Of a DNA stretch of 64,000 bases, positions 33,965 to 42,677 are shown one piece after another (position 1 is the first letter of the stretch; each line of letters begins with the position of its first letter). Under the pieces are notes generated by a model. It saw only the letters and a list, made by a program, of their open reading frames with translations, was not told the DNA's origin and ran no database searches. The stretch comes from CAMXAS01 sp964442435 (GTDB lineage Bacteria; Bacteroidota; Bacteroidia; Bacteroidales; P3), in assembly GCA_964442435.1 (NCBI GenBank), contig CAYTZG010000007.1, positions 1-64,000 on the forward strand, written 5' to 3'. The position numbers and the translations under genes were made by a program.

Positions 33965-34618
33965 ATGCGACAGGAACGGAAAGACGCTTTGTATCGGTTG
34001 CAGCATTTCTTTTTCGATTTGGACGGCACGCTGGCCGATTCCAAGGCCGATGTGCTGGGCAGTATCGCGCAGGCCTACGAGAGGCTCGGTTGGGCCTACG
34101 ATGCGTCCAAACTGCGCATAGGCCCGCTGTTGCCGGACATCATCGCCACGATTTCCCCGCAGTTGGATGCGGCGCAGCGGCAGACCGTGGCGCAGACGTT
34201 CCGCGCGTTCTATGCCGCCGGAAAATATCGCCGGACCGTGCTGTTTCCCGGCGTGATGGATTTTTTGGAGAAGCTCCGCAAGCAGGGGAAAACACTGTAT
34301 GTGGCCACGAACAAACCCAAGAAGCCTACGCTTGAGGTATTGCAGACTTTGGGTATCAGAGACCTTTTTTTCTTTATCGGAACACCCGATTTCGAGGGAG
34401 AGCATCTTACCAAACCCGAGGTTCTTAAAACCATGGTGCGGATGTTCGACATCGACCCTGCGCAAGCCGTTATGGTGGGAGATACTTTGCCCGACATCGA
34501 GGCCGGCCGTTATGCCGGCATGAAGACCATGGCGTTTACGGGTGGCTACGGTGGAGAGGATTTCGGGGTGGAAAGCGGTGCGGATTTCATCATCCATACA
34601 TATGAAGAATTGCTTTAA
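33965..34618 (+). CDS. HAD-family phosphatase (PGP/Gph-like)
   Basis: A 217-residue HAD hydrolase. Motif I FFFDLDGTLADS (~14-25), motif II YVATNKPKKP, and motif IV VMVGDTLPDIEAGRYAG are intact, with a helical cap after motif I (C1 type). It resembles phosphoglycolate phosphatases. In this locus it probably removes phosphate from a sugar or keto-acid phosphate in the same pathway, which is inference. The ATG at 33965 is used because the frame upstream runs back through the aldolase gene. The next gene starts 18 nt on. Confidence 0.87.
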   Translation: MRQERKDALYRLQHFFFDLDGTLADSKADVLGSIAQAYERLGWAYDASKLRIGPLLPDIIATISPQLDAAQRQTVAQTFRAFYAAGKYRRTVLFPGVMDFLEKLRKQGKTLYVATNKPKKPTLEVLQTLGIRDLFFFIGTPDFEGEHLTKPEVLKTMVRMFDIDPAQAVMVGDTLPDIEAGRYAGMKTMAFTGGYGGEDFGVESGADFIIHTYEELL

Positions 34619-34636
34619 CCATAGGTTCACACAAAC

Positions 34637-35572
34637 ATGAAAAAGAAAATCTCCATCATCACGGCCTGTTATAACGAGGAAGAGAATGTGGCCATTCTTT
34701 GCGAAAGGATTCGTAAGGTGATGCAGACTTTGCCGCAATACGACTATGAACATATCTTTATCGACAATGCGTCCAAAGACCGCACGGTTGAACTCATCCG
34801 CAAGGAAATCGCGGCCGACCCCCATATCCGTTGCATCGTCAACGCGCGGAATTTCGGACATATCCGTTCGCCGTTCCACGGCATGTGCCAATGCTACGGC
34901 GACGCGGTCATCGCCATGGCGTCCGACCTGCAGGATCCGCCCGAGACCATTCCGGCGCTCGTGGCGCGTTGGGAAGAGGGCTACAAGGTGGTTATCGGCG
35001 TCAAGAACCAAAGCAAGGAAAACCCGCTTATGTTCGGTCTGCGCAAGCTGTTCTACAACCTGTTGGCCAAGGCGTCGGAAACGGAGCAGGTCAAGAACTT
35101 TACGGGCTTCGGCCTTTACGACCGTCAGTTCATGGATGTATTGCGCGGCATAGACGACCCCTATCCGTATTTCCGCGGCTTGGTGGCCGAACTCGGCTTC
35201 GAGCGCGCGGAGGTGCCTTTCGTGCAGCCCAAGCGCGAGCGCGGCCGCACGCACAACAACTTTTACACGCTCTACGACATGGCGATGTTGGGTTTCGTCA
35301 ACCATTCCAAACTGCCGTTGCGTCTGGCCAGTTTCTTGGGCTTCGGCACGGCCATCGTCAGCCTGCTCGTGGCCATCGCTTATTTTATATACAAACTCGT
35401 GTATTGGGAGAGTTTCTCGGTGGGGCAGGCACCCTTGGTCATCGGGCTGTTCTTCTTCTCGGCCGTTCAGCTTTTCTTTATCGGCATCATCGGCGAATAC
35501 GTCGGCGCCATCCATACGCAGGTGCGCAAGCGGCCGCTCGTCATAGAAAAGGAACGGATCAATTTCGACTAA
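34637..35572 (+). CDS. GtrB-like undecaprenyl-phosphate glycosyltransferase (GT2)
   Basis: A 311-residue family-2 glycosyltransferase with two C-terminal membrane segments (LASFLGFGTAIVSLLVAIAYF; VIGLFFFSAVQLFFIGIIG). The N-terminus is ISIITACYNEEENV, with NARNFGHIRSPFHGMCQ and the acceptor/metal motif ASDLQDPPE. This layout is that of GtrB and ArnC-type enzymes, which load a sugar from its nucleotide onto undecaprenyl phosphate at the inner face of the membrane. The next gene begins 10 nt later and has a GtrA domain at its N-terminus, completing a Gtr-style glycosylation set. The sugar donor is probably the CDP sugar made by the preceding genes. Confidence 0.88.
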   Translation: MKKKISIITACYNEEENVAILCERIRKVMQTLPQYDYEHIFIDNASKDRTVELIRKEIAADPHIRCIVNARNFGHIRSPFHGMCQCYGDAVIAMASDLQDPPETIPALVARWEEGYKVVIGVKNQSKENPLMFGLRKLFYNLLAKASETEQVKNFTGFGLYDRQFMDVLRGIDDPYPYFRGLVAELGFERAEVPFVQPKRERGRTHNNFYTLYDMAMLGFVNHSKLPLRLASFLGFGTAIVSLLVAIAYFIYKLVYWESFSVGQAPLVIGLFFFSAVQLFFIGIIGEYVGAIHTQVRKRPLVIEKERINFD

Positions 35573-35582
35573 ACCGCAAGCC

Positions 35583-38156
35583 ATGTCCAAGCTCATATCC
35601 CAACTGCAAACGCTGTTCCGCAAGGTATGGAACATCCACCTGCTCCGTTTCGGCATGGTGGCGGGTCTGAACACGTTGTTCGGCTACAGCCTGTACGCGC
35701 TCTTGCTCACGGTGGGCCTGCATTACGTATGGGCTACGCTCATCGGGCAGGTCATCGGCATCATGTTCAACTTCAGGACTTACGGCCACCTCGTTTTCCG
35801 CAACGGCGACAACCGGCTCGTCGGCAAGTTCGTCGGCGTGTATGCGTTCACCTATCTGTGCAACATCACGGGCATCAGCTATTTGGTCAATACGGTGGGC
35901 TTGAGCGACTATTTGGCGGGCGGCATCATGGTCATCCCCATCGGGCTGTTGACGTTCTTGTTAAACAAATTGTTGGTTTTCAAGAAAATCAACAACGATA
36001 TCAACGAAAGCGAACAAGTAAAACTACGGGATATGTTCAAGCAGTGGTTCTCCGACAAAGCGCGCGGCATCTTTACCTTATTGGCGGCCGCGGCCTTGGT
36101 TTGGATGGTGTGCGCGAGCTTCGACGCCGGGATGTCCGGTGACGAGGAAATCCATAACGTGCACGCGGAAAACGTCTATAACTTCTATGCCACGTGGGGC
36201 GCGGATTCCACGGCGGCCGTCATGCGGTCGGACTACAACCTGCCGTCTTACGGACAGGCGGTCGATAATTTCGCCTACGCGCTGACGCAGTGGTTCGGCA
36301 TCGACGACGTGATGCAGACGCGCCATACGGTCAATGTCGTGTTCGCGTGGTTGGCCATGCTGTACGCGGCGCTGTTGGCCTACCGGCTCGGTGGCCGCAA
36401 GTGGTTGCCGGCCATTTTCACGCTCGTGCTGTTCTTCTTCTCGCCGCGCTTCATGGGACACGGCTTCAACGACCTCAAAGACTCCAATCTGGCGGCGGTC
36501 ATGCTCATCGGCGTCTATTACATCGTCGTCTTCCTGCAAGAATTCCCGAAACAAAGGGTTTCGACGCTCGTCATGCTGGGCGTCTGCATCGGCCTGGCAA
36601 CGGCCATCCGTATCGGCGGGCTGTTGCTCATCGCCTACCTCGGCTTTTTCGCGTTGGTCTATTTCATCTGCCAATACGGCTTCAAGTCGCTGTATGCGGC
36701 GGGCGGGAACCGGCGGCTGTTTTGGCGCAACATGGTGGGCTACGGCCTGCTCGTGGCCGTGGGCGGCTATATATTGGCCGTGCTGCTGTGGCCGTTCGCG
36801 CTGCGGGCGCCCATCAAGAACCCGATGGAGACGTTCACGTCCATGTCGCAGTTCGCCATCAGCATCCGTCAGCTGTTTGAAGGCAAGCTGCAGTGGTCGA
36901 ATCAACTGCCGTGGTATTATACGTCCAAGTTCATCCTCATGACGGTGCCCACGGCCGTGATGATAGGCGCGGCGGTGCGGCTCGTGACGGGCTGGCGGCA
37001 GGGCAAGGGCTTCTGGACGTTCCTTTTGCTGTTCTGCTTCGTGTTCCCCGTTTTCTGGATTACCTATACCAAGGCCAACGTTTACGGCGGCTGGCGGCAT
37101 TCGATGTTCGCCTATCCCACCTTGGTCGTTTTGGCGGGCTTGGGCTTTCACGACCTGACGGAGCGCTGCCGCCGTCCGGCCCTGCGCTATGCGTTCATCG
37201 CGCTGCCGTTTGTCCTGCTTTGGCATCCGGTGCGGCATTATATCAAGAACCACCCCTACGAATACGTCTATTTCAACGAATGGGCGGGGGGCGTCAAACA
37301 GGCCTATGGCCGCTACGAACTCGACTACTACTATCATTCCACGCGCGAGGCGGCGGAATGGGTCATGGCGCACGCCGACACTTCGCGTCTCTCGCCGGGT
37401 GAAAAGATACAGGTGGTGTCGTGGCATTACGCTTCGTTGAACTATTATTTGCGCGACACGGCGCATTTTCAGGCGGGTTTCTCGCGCATCTACGATATGG
37501 GAGACCGCGATTGGGATTATGCCGTGTTCACGGTCACGGGCATGAATCCCGACTGGCTCAAGAACCGCGCCGCATTTCCGCCCGTCAACACGGTATATAC
37601 CGTTGAGGTGGACGGCCAGCCAATCTGTATCGTATTGCAACGCACCGACAAGTCGGATTTCTACGGCTACGAGGCCATGCGGCGCGGCGAGGCCGACTCG
37701 GCCATCGGCTGCTTCCGTCAGGCGCTGGCGGTCAATCCCTACAACGAGCAGGCCTTGGAGCACCTCTCGCAACTGTACGCCGACCGAGGGCAATACGACA
37801 GCGCGTTGGTGCTGGCGGCCTTTTGGGTGGAGGCGGTGCCGAGCAATGTAACGGCCCTGCAACAGTTGGCCAATGTCTATTACGCCCGCCGCGACTTTTC
37901 CGATATGGCGGCGGTGGCCCAGCGGATCAAGGCCGTGGCGCCCGCCGATATGCTCGGCTACTGGCTGTCGGCCCTGGCTTATCTGCAGGGCGGCAACCGT
38001 CAAAGTATGCAGTTGGCGCTGAACGATTTGCAAAAGGTAATCGAATACCGGCCCGACTTCAAGCAGGCCTATTATCTGATGGCGCAGATTTACCAGTCGG
38101 CGGGCGATAATTCGTCGGCGCAGCGTTGTATGGACATCGTAAACCGTTTGCCGTAA
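35583..38156 (+). CDS. GtrA flippase domain fused to a GT-C-like membrane protein and TPR repeats
   Basis: An 857-residue protein in three parts. Residues ~20-135 form a four-helix GtrA domain (FGMVAGLNTLFGYSLYALLLTVG; GIMFNFRTYGHLVF; FLLNKLLVF), the putative flippase of lipid-linked sugars. Residues ~160-560 form a polytopic GT-C-like transferase. The first loop after a membrane segment carries DAGMSGDEEIHN, where acidic residues are placed as in GT-C active sites, and GHGFNDLKDSNLAAV follows. Residues ~690-857 are soluble TPR-like repeats (AIGCFRQALAVNPYNEQALEHL). In classical serotype-conversion systems GtrA, GtrB and GtrC are separate; here A and C appear fused. The stop overlaps the next start by one base. 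Domain calls are by eye. Confidence 0.8.
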   Translation: MSKLISQLQTLFRKVWNIHLLRFGMVAGLNTLFGYSLYALLLTVGLHYVWATLIGQVIGIMFNFRTYGHLVFRNGDNRLVGKFVGVYAFTYLCNITGISYLVNTVGLSDYLAGGIMVIPIGLLTFLLNKLLVFKKINNDINESEQVKLRDMFKQWFSDKARGIFTLLAAAALVWMVCASFDAGMSGDEEIHNVHAENVYNFYATWGADSTAAVMRSDYNLPSYGQAVDNFAYALTQWFGIDDVMQTRHTVNVVFAWLAMLYAALLAYRLGGRKWLPAIFTLVLFFFSPRFMGHGFNDLKDSNLAAVMLIGVYYIVVFLQEFPKQRVSTLVMLGVCIGLATAIRIGGLLLIAYLGFFALVYFICQYGFKSLYAAGGNRRLFWRNMVGYGLLVAVGGYILAVLLWPFALRAPIKNPMETFTSMSQFAISIRQLFEGKLQWSNQLPWYYTSKFILMTVPTAVMIGAAVRLVTGWRQGKGFWTFLLLFCFVFPVFWITYTKANVYGGWRHSMFAYPTLVVLAGLGFHDLTERCRRPALRYAFIALPFVLLWHPVRHYIKNHPYEYVYFNEWAGGVKQAYGRYELDYYYHSTREAAEWVMAHADTSRLSPGEKIQVVSWHYASLNYYLRDTAHFQAGFSRIYDMGDRDWDYAVFTVTGMNPDWLKNRAAFPPVNTVYTVEVDGQPICIVLQRTDKSDFYGYEAMRRGEADSAIGCFRQALAVNPYNEQALEHLSQLYADRGQYDSALVLAAFWVEAVPSNVTALQQLANVYYARRDFSDMAAVAQRIKAVAPADMLGYWLSALAYLQGGNRQSMQLALNDLQKVIEYRPDFKQAYYLMAQIYQSAGDNSSAQRCMDIVNRLP

Positions 38157-39358
38157 TGCAGGGCAGGGAAGCGGCGGCCGCCCGAACGTCGGCCTTGTGG
38201 CTGTTGGTGCCGAGTTTGGGGCTGATAAGCCACACCTATGCGCCGTTTCCGCCGGTCATGCTGTTCTTTCTGGCGGCCTTGCCGTTGGCGTGGTACGGTT
38301 TGGACGTCCATCTGCATGGCGGTGCGGCCAACGGCATGACCGCCTGTGAGTCGGTGGATTTCCGCGCGTGGCGGCCGTTTCTTGGGGTGGCCGCGGCCTA
38401 CCTCGCCTATATGTTGGTCGCGCAATATATACTTGGAACGTCCCTGCGCTCCACTTGGGGCGTTGTCTGCTCCGCCGGCTATGCGGTATTGCCGCTCCTG
38501 TTGTGGCGAAACGGCCCCGAAACGGCCGCCTCGCTTTTCGTGCGGCACCGTTCCAAATTCGATTGGGCGTTCCGGATAGCCCTTGTGGTATATACAATAG
38601 AAGCCCTGTGGCGTTACGGCATGGTTTGGCTCGCGTCCGATTCCTCCATTTATCAAGGCATCTACCGCTATAAGTTCGGCGGGCTTATGTATAGCGAGAG
38701 CAACGCCACGGGCATCCACATCCTGATATGGCTGTTCTTTACGCTTTGGTGGACGCGTTCGCTCTATCGGCGCGGGTTGTTGCCCGACCGCCGCGCCCGT
38801 CTCCGTTATATCGGCATGGCCGCCTGGTGGCTCGTGTTGCTGGGGCTCACGCTGTCGCGCGCCTGTTGGATGGCGGCCGCTATCGGGCTGTTGTATTGCT
38901 GTGTGCCGACGTCAAAACTTAAATATATATGGAGCGGCCTGCTCGTCTGTCTCGTCGCGGCGGGCGCGGGCTTCGCGCTGTTTGTCTATCCGCACGTGCA
39001 GTACGATGCGAGTTTCATCTCCAAGTTTCAGATATGGTATGCGTTTCTCGACTATTGGCAACAGGCCTCTTGGGTCGATAAATGCTTCGGCATAGGGTTC
39101 ACGCGCTCGGAAATCGCGATGGGCGTCTATGCGCACAGTTATGTGCTGGTATTCCTTGTTGAAACCGGCCTGCTCGGCTGTCTGCTCATGCTGACGCTGT
39201 TTGGCCGTATGCTGTATGACAGCCGCGGGGAAGGGCTTTATATCCTGTTGCCGTTCGCCATAGCCACGCTATCCACCACGGTATTGTTCGTTCCGGAACT
39301 GTTCCTGTTGCTGAGTTTCATGATGGCGGTCCGCCAATCGGAAAAATCTGCGGCTTAA
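38156..39358 (+). CDS. O-antigen ligase/polymerase-like membrane protein
   Basis: A 400-residue polytopic protein with about ten hydrophobic segments. A large loop (~260-320; YDASFISKFQIWYAFLDYWQQ) is followed by AHSYVLVFLVETGLLGCLLMLTLFG, similar to the H(N/S)-x(3)-L-x-ETGLLG block of WaaL/Wzy proteins. It would join or polymerise surface sugars on the outer face of the inner membrane. It is the last gene of the sugar locus and converges on recJ with a four-base overlap. Sequence divergence in this family is high, so ligase and polymerase cannot be told apart. Confidence 0.72.
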   Translation: MQGREAAAARTSALWLLVPSLGLISHTYAPFPPVMLFFLAALPLAWYGLDVHLHGGAANGMTACESVDFRAWRPFLGVAAAYLAYMLVAQYILGTSLRSTWGVVCSAGYAVLPLLLWRNGPETAASLFVRHRSKFDWAFRIALVVYTIEALWRYGMVWLASDSSIYQGIYRYKFGGLMYSESNATGIHILIWLFFTLWWTRSLYRRGLLPDRRARLRYIGMAAWWLVLLGLTLSRACWMAAAIGLLYCCVPTSKLKYIWSGLLVCLVAAGAGFALFVYPHVQYDASFISKFQIWYAFLDYWQQASWVDKCFGIGFTRSEIAMGVYAHSYVLVFLVETGLLGCLLMLTLFGRMLYDSRGEGLYILLPFAIATLSTTVLFVPELFLLLSFMMAVRQSEKSAA

Positions 39359-41145
39359 AACTGCGAATCCGTAAAGCGGATGTCCTTGATGTTGAGTTGC
39401 AGCGTGGGCGGCATATTGCGCCAGCTGTTCTCCTCTATGCTGTAGCAGATGTCCACGCTCCGTTTCTGTTGTACGATGGCGTCGTAGAGATGCCCGTACT
39501 GGAACGCGATGCCCTCTTTGATAACGGGGTTCCGGTCGCCCAATTCCTGAAACAGCGAGGCCTTCAAGTGCGCGTTCTTGATGATTTTGGACGTGCCGTT
39601 GCCGCTGTCCTTGACGTGCGTGCTCTTGAAAACGGGCAGCGGGTTGCGCGGCCCGAAAGGCGCGAACCGGCTGAGTTCACGGAAAAATTCGGGCGTGATT
39701 TCCGAAAAGTTCAGTTCGTCGTCGATTTCGATTTCAGGCATCGGCACGGTGTCTTGCAAACGTTCGGACACGCTGCGCATGAACGCTTCGCGGAACGCCT
39801 CGTAGTCTTCGGGACGGATGGAGAGGCCGGCCGCATACTTGTGGCCGCCGAAATGCACGAGATAGCGTTTGCAGGCTTCGATGGCGTCGTAGATGTCGAA
39901 TCCTTTGACCGAGCGGGCCGAACCCACGAGCGTGTCGCCCGTCCGCGATTTGGTGAAGACGATGGTGGGCCGGTAGTAGGTTTCGGTCAGGCGGGAGGCC
40001 ACGATGCCGATGATGCCCTGGCTCCAGTGCGGCTGGAACACCACGGTGGCCGTCGCCTTGCGCAATTTCTCGTCCGCAGTGATTTCCGCCAACGCCTCGT
40101 CGGTGGCCTGATGGTCGAGCGACTTGCGTTCGGTATTGAAAGAGTTGATTTTCTCGCCTATTTTCTCGGCTTCCGCCGGGTCTTTGCACAATAGCAGCTT
40201 GATGGCTTCCTTGCCGTTGGCGATGCGGCCGGCGGCATTGATACGCGGGCCGATCAGGAAAACGAGGTCGCTGTTCGTCAACGCCTTGTTGAAGTAAAGC
40301 CCCGTATTTCCGCCCTGCGGCAGCACGTTCGAGTATTTGAGCAGGGTTTCGACGCCCGCCGACGGTTTGGTATTGATTTGCTTGAGGCCGTAGTAAGACA
40401 GGATGCGGTTCTCGCCCGTAATGGGCACGATGTCGGAGGCGATGCTGATGGCCACCAAGTCGAGTAGCGAATAGACGCGTTCGGCCATGACGCTTTCCCG
40501 TTCGTGCGGGTTGGGAAATTGCTTTTGCACGCAAGCCTGGATGAGTTTGAAGCCCACGCCGCAGCCCGACAGTTCGGGGTAGGGATAACGGCAGTCGATG
40601 CGTTTGGGGTCAAGCACCGCGTAAGCGTCCGGCAGGGTCTCGCCGGGGCGGTGGTGGTCGCCTATGATGATGTCGATGCCCTTTTCTTTGGCATAGCGCA
40701 CGTCGTCATGGTCCTTGATGCCGCAGTCCAACACGACGAGCAGTTTGGCGCCGCGCTGGTGCACGTAGTCGATGCCGCGCTGGCAAAGGCCGTAGCCGTC
40801 CTCGTAGCGGTCGGGAATGAAAAAATCGACATTGGCGCCGCAAAAGGCCAAGAACGAATACACGACCGCCACGGCCGTCGTGCCGTCCACATCGTAGTCG
40901 CCGTAAACGAAAATCTTTTCCTTATGGTTGATGGCCTGCCAAACGCGGTCCACGGCCAAATCCATGTCTTTCATCAGGAAAGGGTCGTGCAGGTCGGCCA
41001 TGTCGGGCTGAAAGAACTTACGCACCTCTTCGGGTGTCGTCAAGCCCCTTTGGTAAAGTAACTTGGCAATGTGTTTGTTCTCGTGCAGTCCTTCCGGAAT
41101 GACCCCTTGCAGGTCGTTTCTTTCAACCCAGCGTTTCTGTTGCAT
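39355..41145 (-). CDS. recJ: Single-stranded-DNA-specific exonuclease RecJ
   Basis: A 596-residue DHH-family 5'-3' exonuclease. Motif I VYGDYDVDGTTA is at ~77-88. The DCGIKDHDD and IGDHHRPGETLPDAYAVLDP blocks (motifs II-III) and IGPRINAAGRI (motif IV) follow. The DHHA1 domain has FGGHKYAAGLSI, and the C-terminal OB domain completes the family length. The ATG at 41145 lies five bases after a TATATTTG promoter element, so the mRNA may lack a leader. It converges with the sugar locus and is divergent from the structured RNA candidate. Confidence 0.96.
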   Translation of the reverse strand: MQQKRWVERNDLQGVIPEGLHENKHIAKLLYQRGLTTPEEVRKFFQPDMADLHDPFLMKDMDLAVDRVWQAINHKEKIFVYGDYDVDGTTAVAVVYSFLAFCGANVDFFIPDRYEDGYGLCQRGIDYVHQRGAKLLVVLDCGIKDHDDVRYAKEKGIDIIIGDHHRPGETLPDAYAVLDPKRIDCRYPYPELSGCGVGFKLIQACVQKQFPNPHERESVMAERVYSLLDLVAISIASDIVPITGENRILSYYGLKQINTKPSAGVETLLKYSNVLPQGGNTGLYFNKALTNSDLVFLIGPRINAAGRIANGKEAIKLLLCKDPAEAEKIGEKINSFNTERKSLDHQATDEALAEITADEKLRKATATVVFQPHWSQGIIGIVASRLTETYYRPTIVFTKSRTGDTLVGSARSVKGFDIYDAIEACKRYLVHFGGHKYAAGLSIRPEDYEAFREAFMRSVSERLQDTVPMPEIEIDDELNFSEITPEFFRELSRFAPFGPRNPLPVFKSTHVKDSGNGTSKIIKNAHLKASLFQELGDRNPVIKEGIAFQYGHLYDAIVQQKRSVDICYSIEENSWRNMPPTLQLNIKDIRFTDSQF

Positions 41146-41150
41146 GTTTG

Positions 41151-41158
41151 CAAATATA
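41151..41158 (-). promoter_or_regulatory. Promoter -7 element at recJ start
   Basis: TATATTTG on the minus strand (41158 to 41151) is followed after five bases by the recJ ATG, suggesting a leaderless or nearly leaderless transcript. Confidence 0.45.
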
Positions 41159-41198
41159 AAGAAAAGTTTGAAAAGATGAACCGAAGACCGGCATTATA

Positions 41199-41230
41199 TT
41201 TTGCCACCTGCAAAATTATCCCTACATTTG
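41199..41230 (+). promoter_or_regulatory. Complete Bacteroidota-type promoter for the structured RNA
   Basis: TTTTG at 41199-41203 and TACATTTG at 41223-41230 are separated by 19 bases, matching the Bacteroidota consensus TTG-N(19-21)-TAnnTTTG. Transcription would start near 41237. This is the best-formed promoter in the window. Confidence 0.75.
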
Positions 41231-41236
41231 TAACGC

Positions 41237-41470
41237 ACTCCCGTAAGGTGGTGCGCTTATATACAGAATGATAGCGTTTTGCTATTGAACTTGTGTCAGA
41301 AAACTGCCAATTTTCAAACGCAACAAGTTTCAATAGGCACGAACGCCTGCGCTTAGCGTGGGTTGTGCTTATATGTTGCGTGGGTATGGCAGTACCTCTG
41401 ATGCTTTAAGCCGACACACGCTTTTTTTTGTGCGGTGTCGGCTGAGGAAGAGGCACTATTGCACAAAACC
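41237..41470 (+). ncRNA. Structured non-coding RNA candidate
   Basis: About 230 bases with its own strong promoter and no credible reading frame. Helices that can form: GCTATTGAACTTG (41281-41293) with CAAGTTTCAATAGGC (41324-41338); AGCCGACAC (41409-41417) with GTGTCGGCT (41435-41443); CCTCT (41395-41399) with AGAGG (41449-41453), enclosing the previous one; and the long-range ACTGCC (41303-41308) with GGCAGT (41388-41393). There is also a small hairpin GCGCTTAGCGT. The layout suggests a trans-acting RNA, perhaps 6S-like or one of the Bacteroidales RNA motifs, rather than a leader of the GIN gene 17 nt further on. The name is not known to me; the structure is seen, the class is inference. Confidence 0.6.
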
Positions 41471-41487
41471 TTAAAAATAAACGAACT

Positions 41488-42264
41488 ATGAAAGTTGTGA
41501 ATTTCATGATGGCTTTGTTGACAACGGGTCTGTTGACCTGCTGTTCAACCGACAGCGGCAACCACATTACCAAGACCTACGACTTGGCGGACTTTACCGC
41601 ATTGGACGTTTCCCATGCGTTCGACGTGGAAGTGCTGCCGTCGGACGTGGAGGCGGTGGAAGTCGTCATTTCTTCCAATTTGGAAAAATATCTGTTGGTG
41701 GAGAAAAAGAAATCCACGCTTCGTATCGGGTTGAAAAGAAACTATATCGGTTGGTTCAGGGTCAATCCTTGTCTGAAGGCTTATGTCTCGGCTAAGACGA
41801 TGCGGGAGATAACGGCGTCGGGGGCTTCGAGCGTGGTGCTGAAATCCGACTACGATGCCCTTGGTCAAAACTTGGAAATCAATCTCTCGGGCGCGTCTTC
41901 GTTCGGAGGCCATGTGATGAATGTCAACCAACTGACGGCCGATCTTTCGGGCGCTTCCTCGTTCAAAGGCCAGGCGCTGAATGTCAACCGACTGGATGTC
42001 GAACTTTCGGGTGCTTCGGAGATGGGGATGGACGGCAACGGCAACGAAATGGATTTGAGGGCTTCGGGGGCGTCGAAAGCCGATTTGGCGGACTTCCCGC
42101 TCAAGAATTTCGAAGGCAGTTTATCAGGCGCATCCAAAGGTCTCTTGTATGTGACGGAAACGTTTAAGGTCAAAGCTTCGGGCGCGTCCGAAATAGAAGT
42201 GAAAGGCCATCCGACCGTCGTCAAGGTAGAAGAGAGCGGCTCATCCCTGGTCGAGTTCAAATAG
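41488..42264 (+). CDS. GIN-domain (DUF2807) lipoprotein
   Basis: A 258-residue envelope protein. The N-terminus MKVVNFMMALLTTGLLTCC carries a lipobox (TCC, Cys at 18-19). The rest is a right-handed beta-helix-like DUF2807 domain with recurring short blocks (SGASSVVLKS, LSGASSFGGHV, LSGASSFKGQA, LSGASEMGMD, ASGASKADLA, SGASEIEVKG) that mark successive turns, roughly every 20 residues. Function of these auto-transporter-adhesin-like proteins is unknown. It ends in a strong terminator shared with the convergent tRNA-Asp gene. No operon partner is seen. Confidence 0.85.
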   Translation: MKVVNFMMALLTTGLLTCCSTDSGNHITKTYDLADFTALDVSHAFDVEVLPSDVEAVEVVISSNLEKYLLVEKKKSTLRIGLKRNYIGWFRVNPCLKAYVSAKTMREITASGASSVVLKSDYDALGQNLEINLSGASSFGGHVMNVNQLTADLSGASSFKGQALNVNRLDVELSGASEMGMDGNGNEMDLRASGASKADLADFPLKNFEGSLSGASKGLLYVTETFKVKASGASEIEVKGHPTVVKVEESGSSLVEFK

Positions 42265-42285
42265 ACACGGTAGGGAGATAAAATG

Positions 42286-42318
42286 AAAAAGGGTTGCCGA
42301 AACGGGCAACCCTTTTTT
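42286..42318 (+). terminator. Terminator after the GIN gene
   Basis: AAAAAGGGTTGCC (42286-42298), six-base loop, GGCAACCC plus six Ts (42305-42318). It lies 21 nt after the stop of the GIN-domain gene and next to the 3' end of tRNA-Asp, so it can serve both strands. Confidence 0.9.
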
Positions 42319-42320
42319 GT

Positions 42321-42397
42321 TGGCGGTCCGGACGAGACTCGAACTCGCGACCCCATGCGTGACAGGCATGTATTCTAACCAACTGAACTACCGGACC
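42321..42397 (-). tRNA. tRNA-Asp(GTC)
   Basis: Read on the minus strand: acceptor stem GGTCCGG/CCGGACC, D-arm GTTCAGTTGGTTAGAAT, anticodon stem CATGC/GCATG around the loop CTGTCAC with anticodon GTC, T-arm with GTTCGAGTC, discriminator G and an encoded CCA. It covers 77 nt including the CCA. Confidence 0.95.
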
Positions 42398-42519
42398 TTT
42401 CCCTCTTCTTCATCCGGGGACGCGAACGACCGTCGGCTGAAAAGAGGATGCAAAGGTAGAGTTTTTTTTTGAAACCGCAAATTTTTTTGTGAAAAATGGC
42501 AAAATTTTCAAGAAAGGCG

Positions 42520-42527
42520 TATCTTTG
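42520..42527 (+). promoter_or_regulatory. Promoter -7 element for metK
   Basis: TATCTTTG at 42520-42527 matches TAnnTTTG. Transcription would begin at about 42534, immediately before the riboswitch-like segment. Confidence 0.55.
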
Positions 42528-42530
42528 CAC

Positions 42531-42585
42531 CCACGTGGAAAGATTTGGCTGCTTGCAACCACATTAAAAAAAGCTAAAATGCACC
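42531..42585 (+). promoter_or_regulatory. SAM-II-type riboswitch upstream of metK
   Basis: The sequence follows the SAM-II layout. A short stem GTGG (42535-42538)/CCAC (42559-42562) encloses GATTTGGCTGCTTGCAA, comparable to GATTTAACC..TTGCAA in the described SAM-II aptamer. The A-rich stretch ending AAAGCTAAAA comes after it. A pseudoknot is possible between GGcTGC (42547-42552) and GCACC (42581-42585), and TGGCT can alternatively meet AGCTA. Gene context (metK makes SAM) agrees. A hairpin with a GGCC-GAAA-GGCC core at ~42588-42611 follows. The metK ATG lies 93 nt after the aptamer, further than in most SAM-II cases. Confidence 0.75.
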
Positions 42586-42677
42586 TATCCGTCAGGCCGA
42601 AAGGCCGCGGACAGTCGGTTCTCACAACAGTCAGCTTTCCCATAAAACATTTTTATAAACAGTTAAAAAATTGTGTT

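Noticed and set aside
42489..42677. N-terminal extension of metK in the same frame
   Set aside because: It would translate the promoter and riboswitch, and the enzyme family starts at the ATG at 42678.
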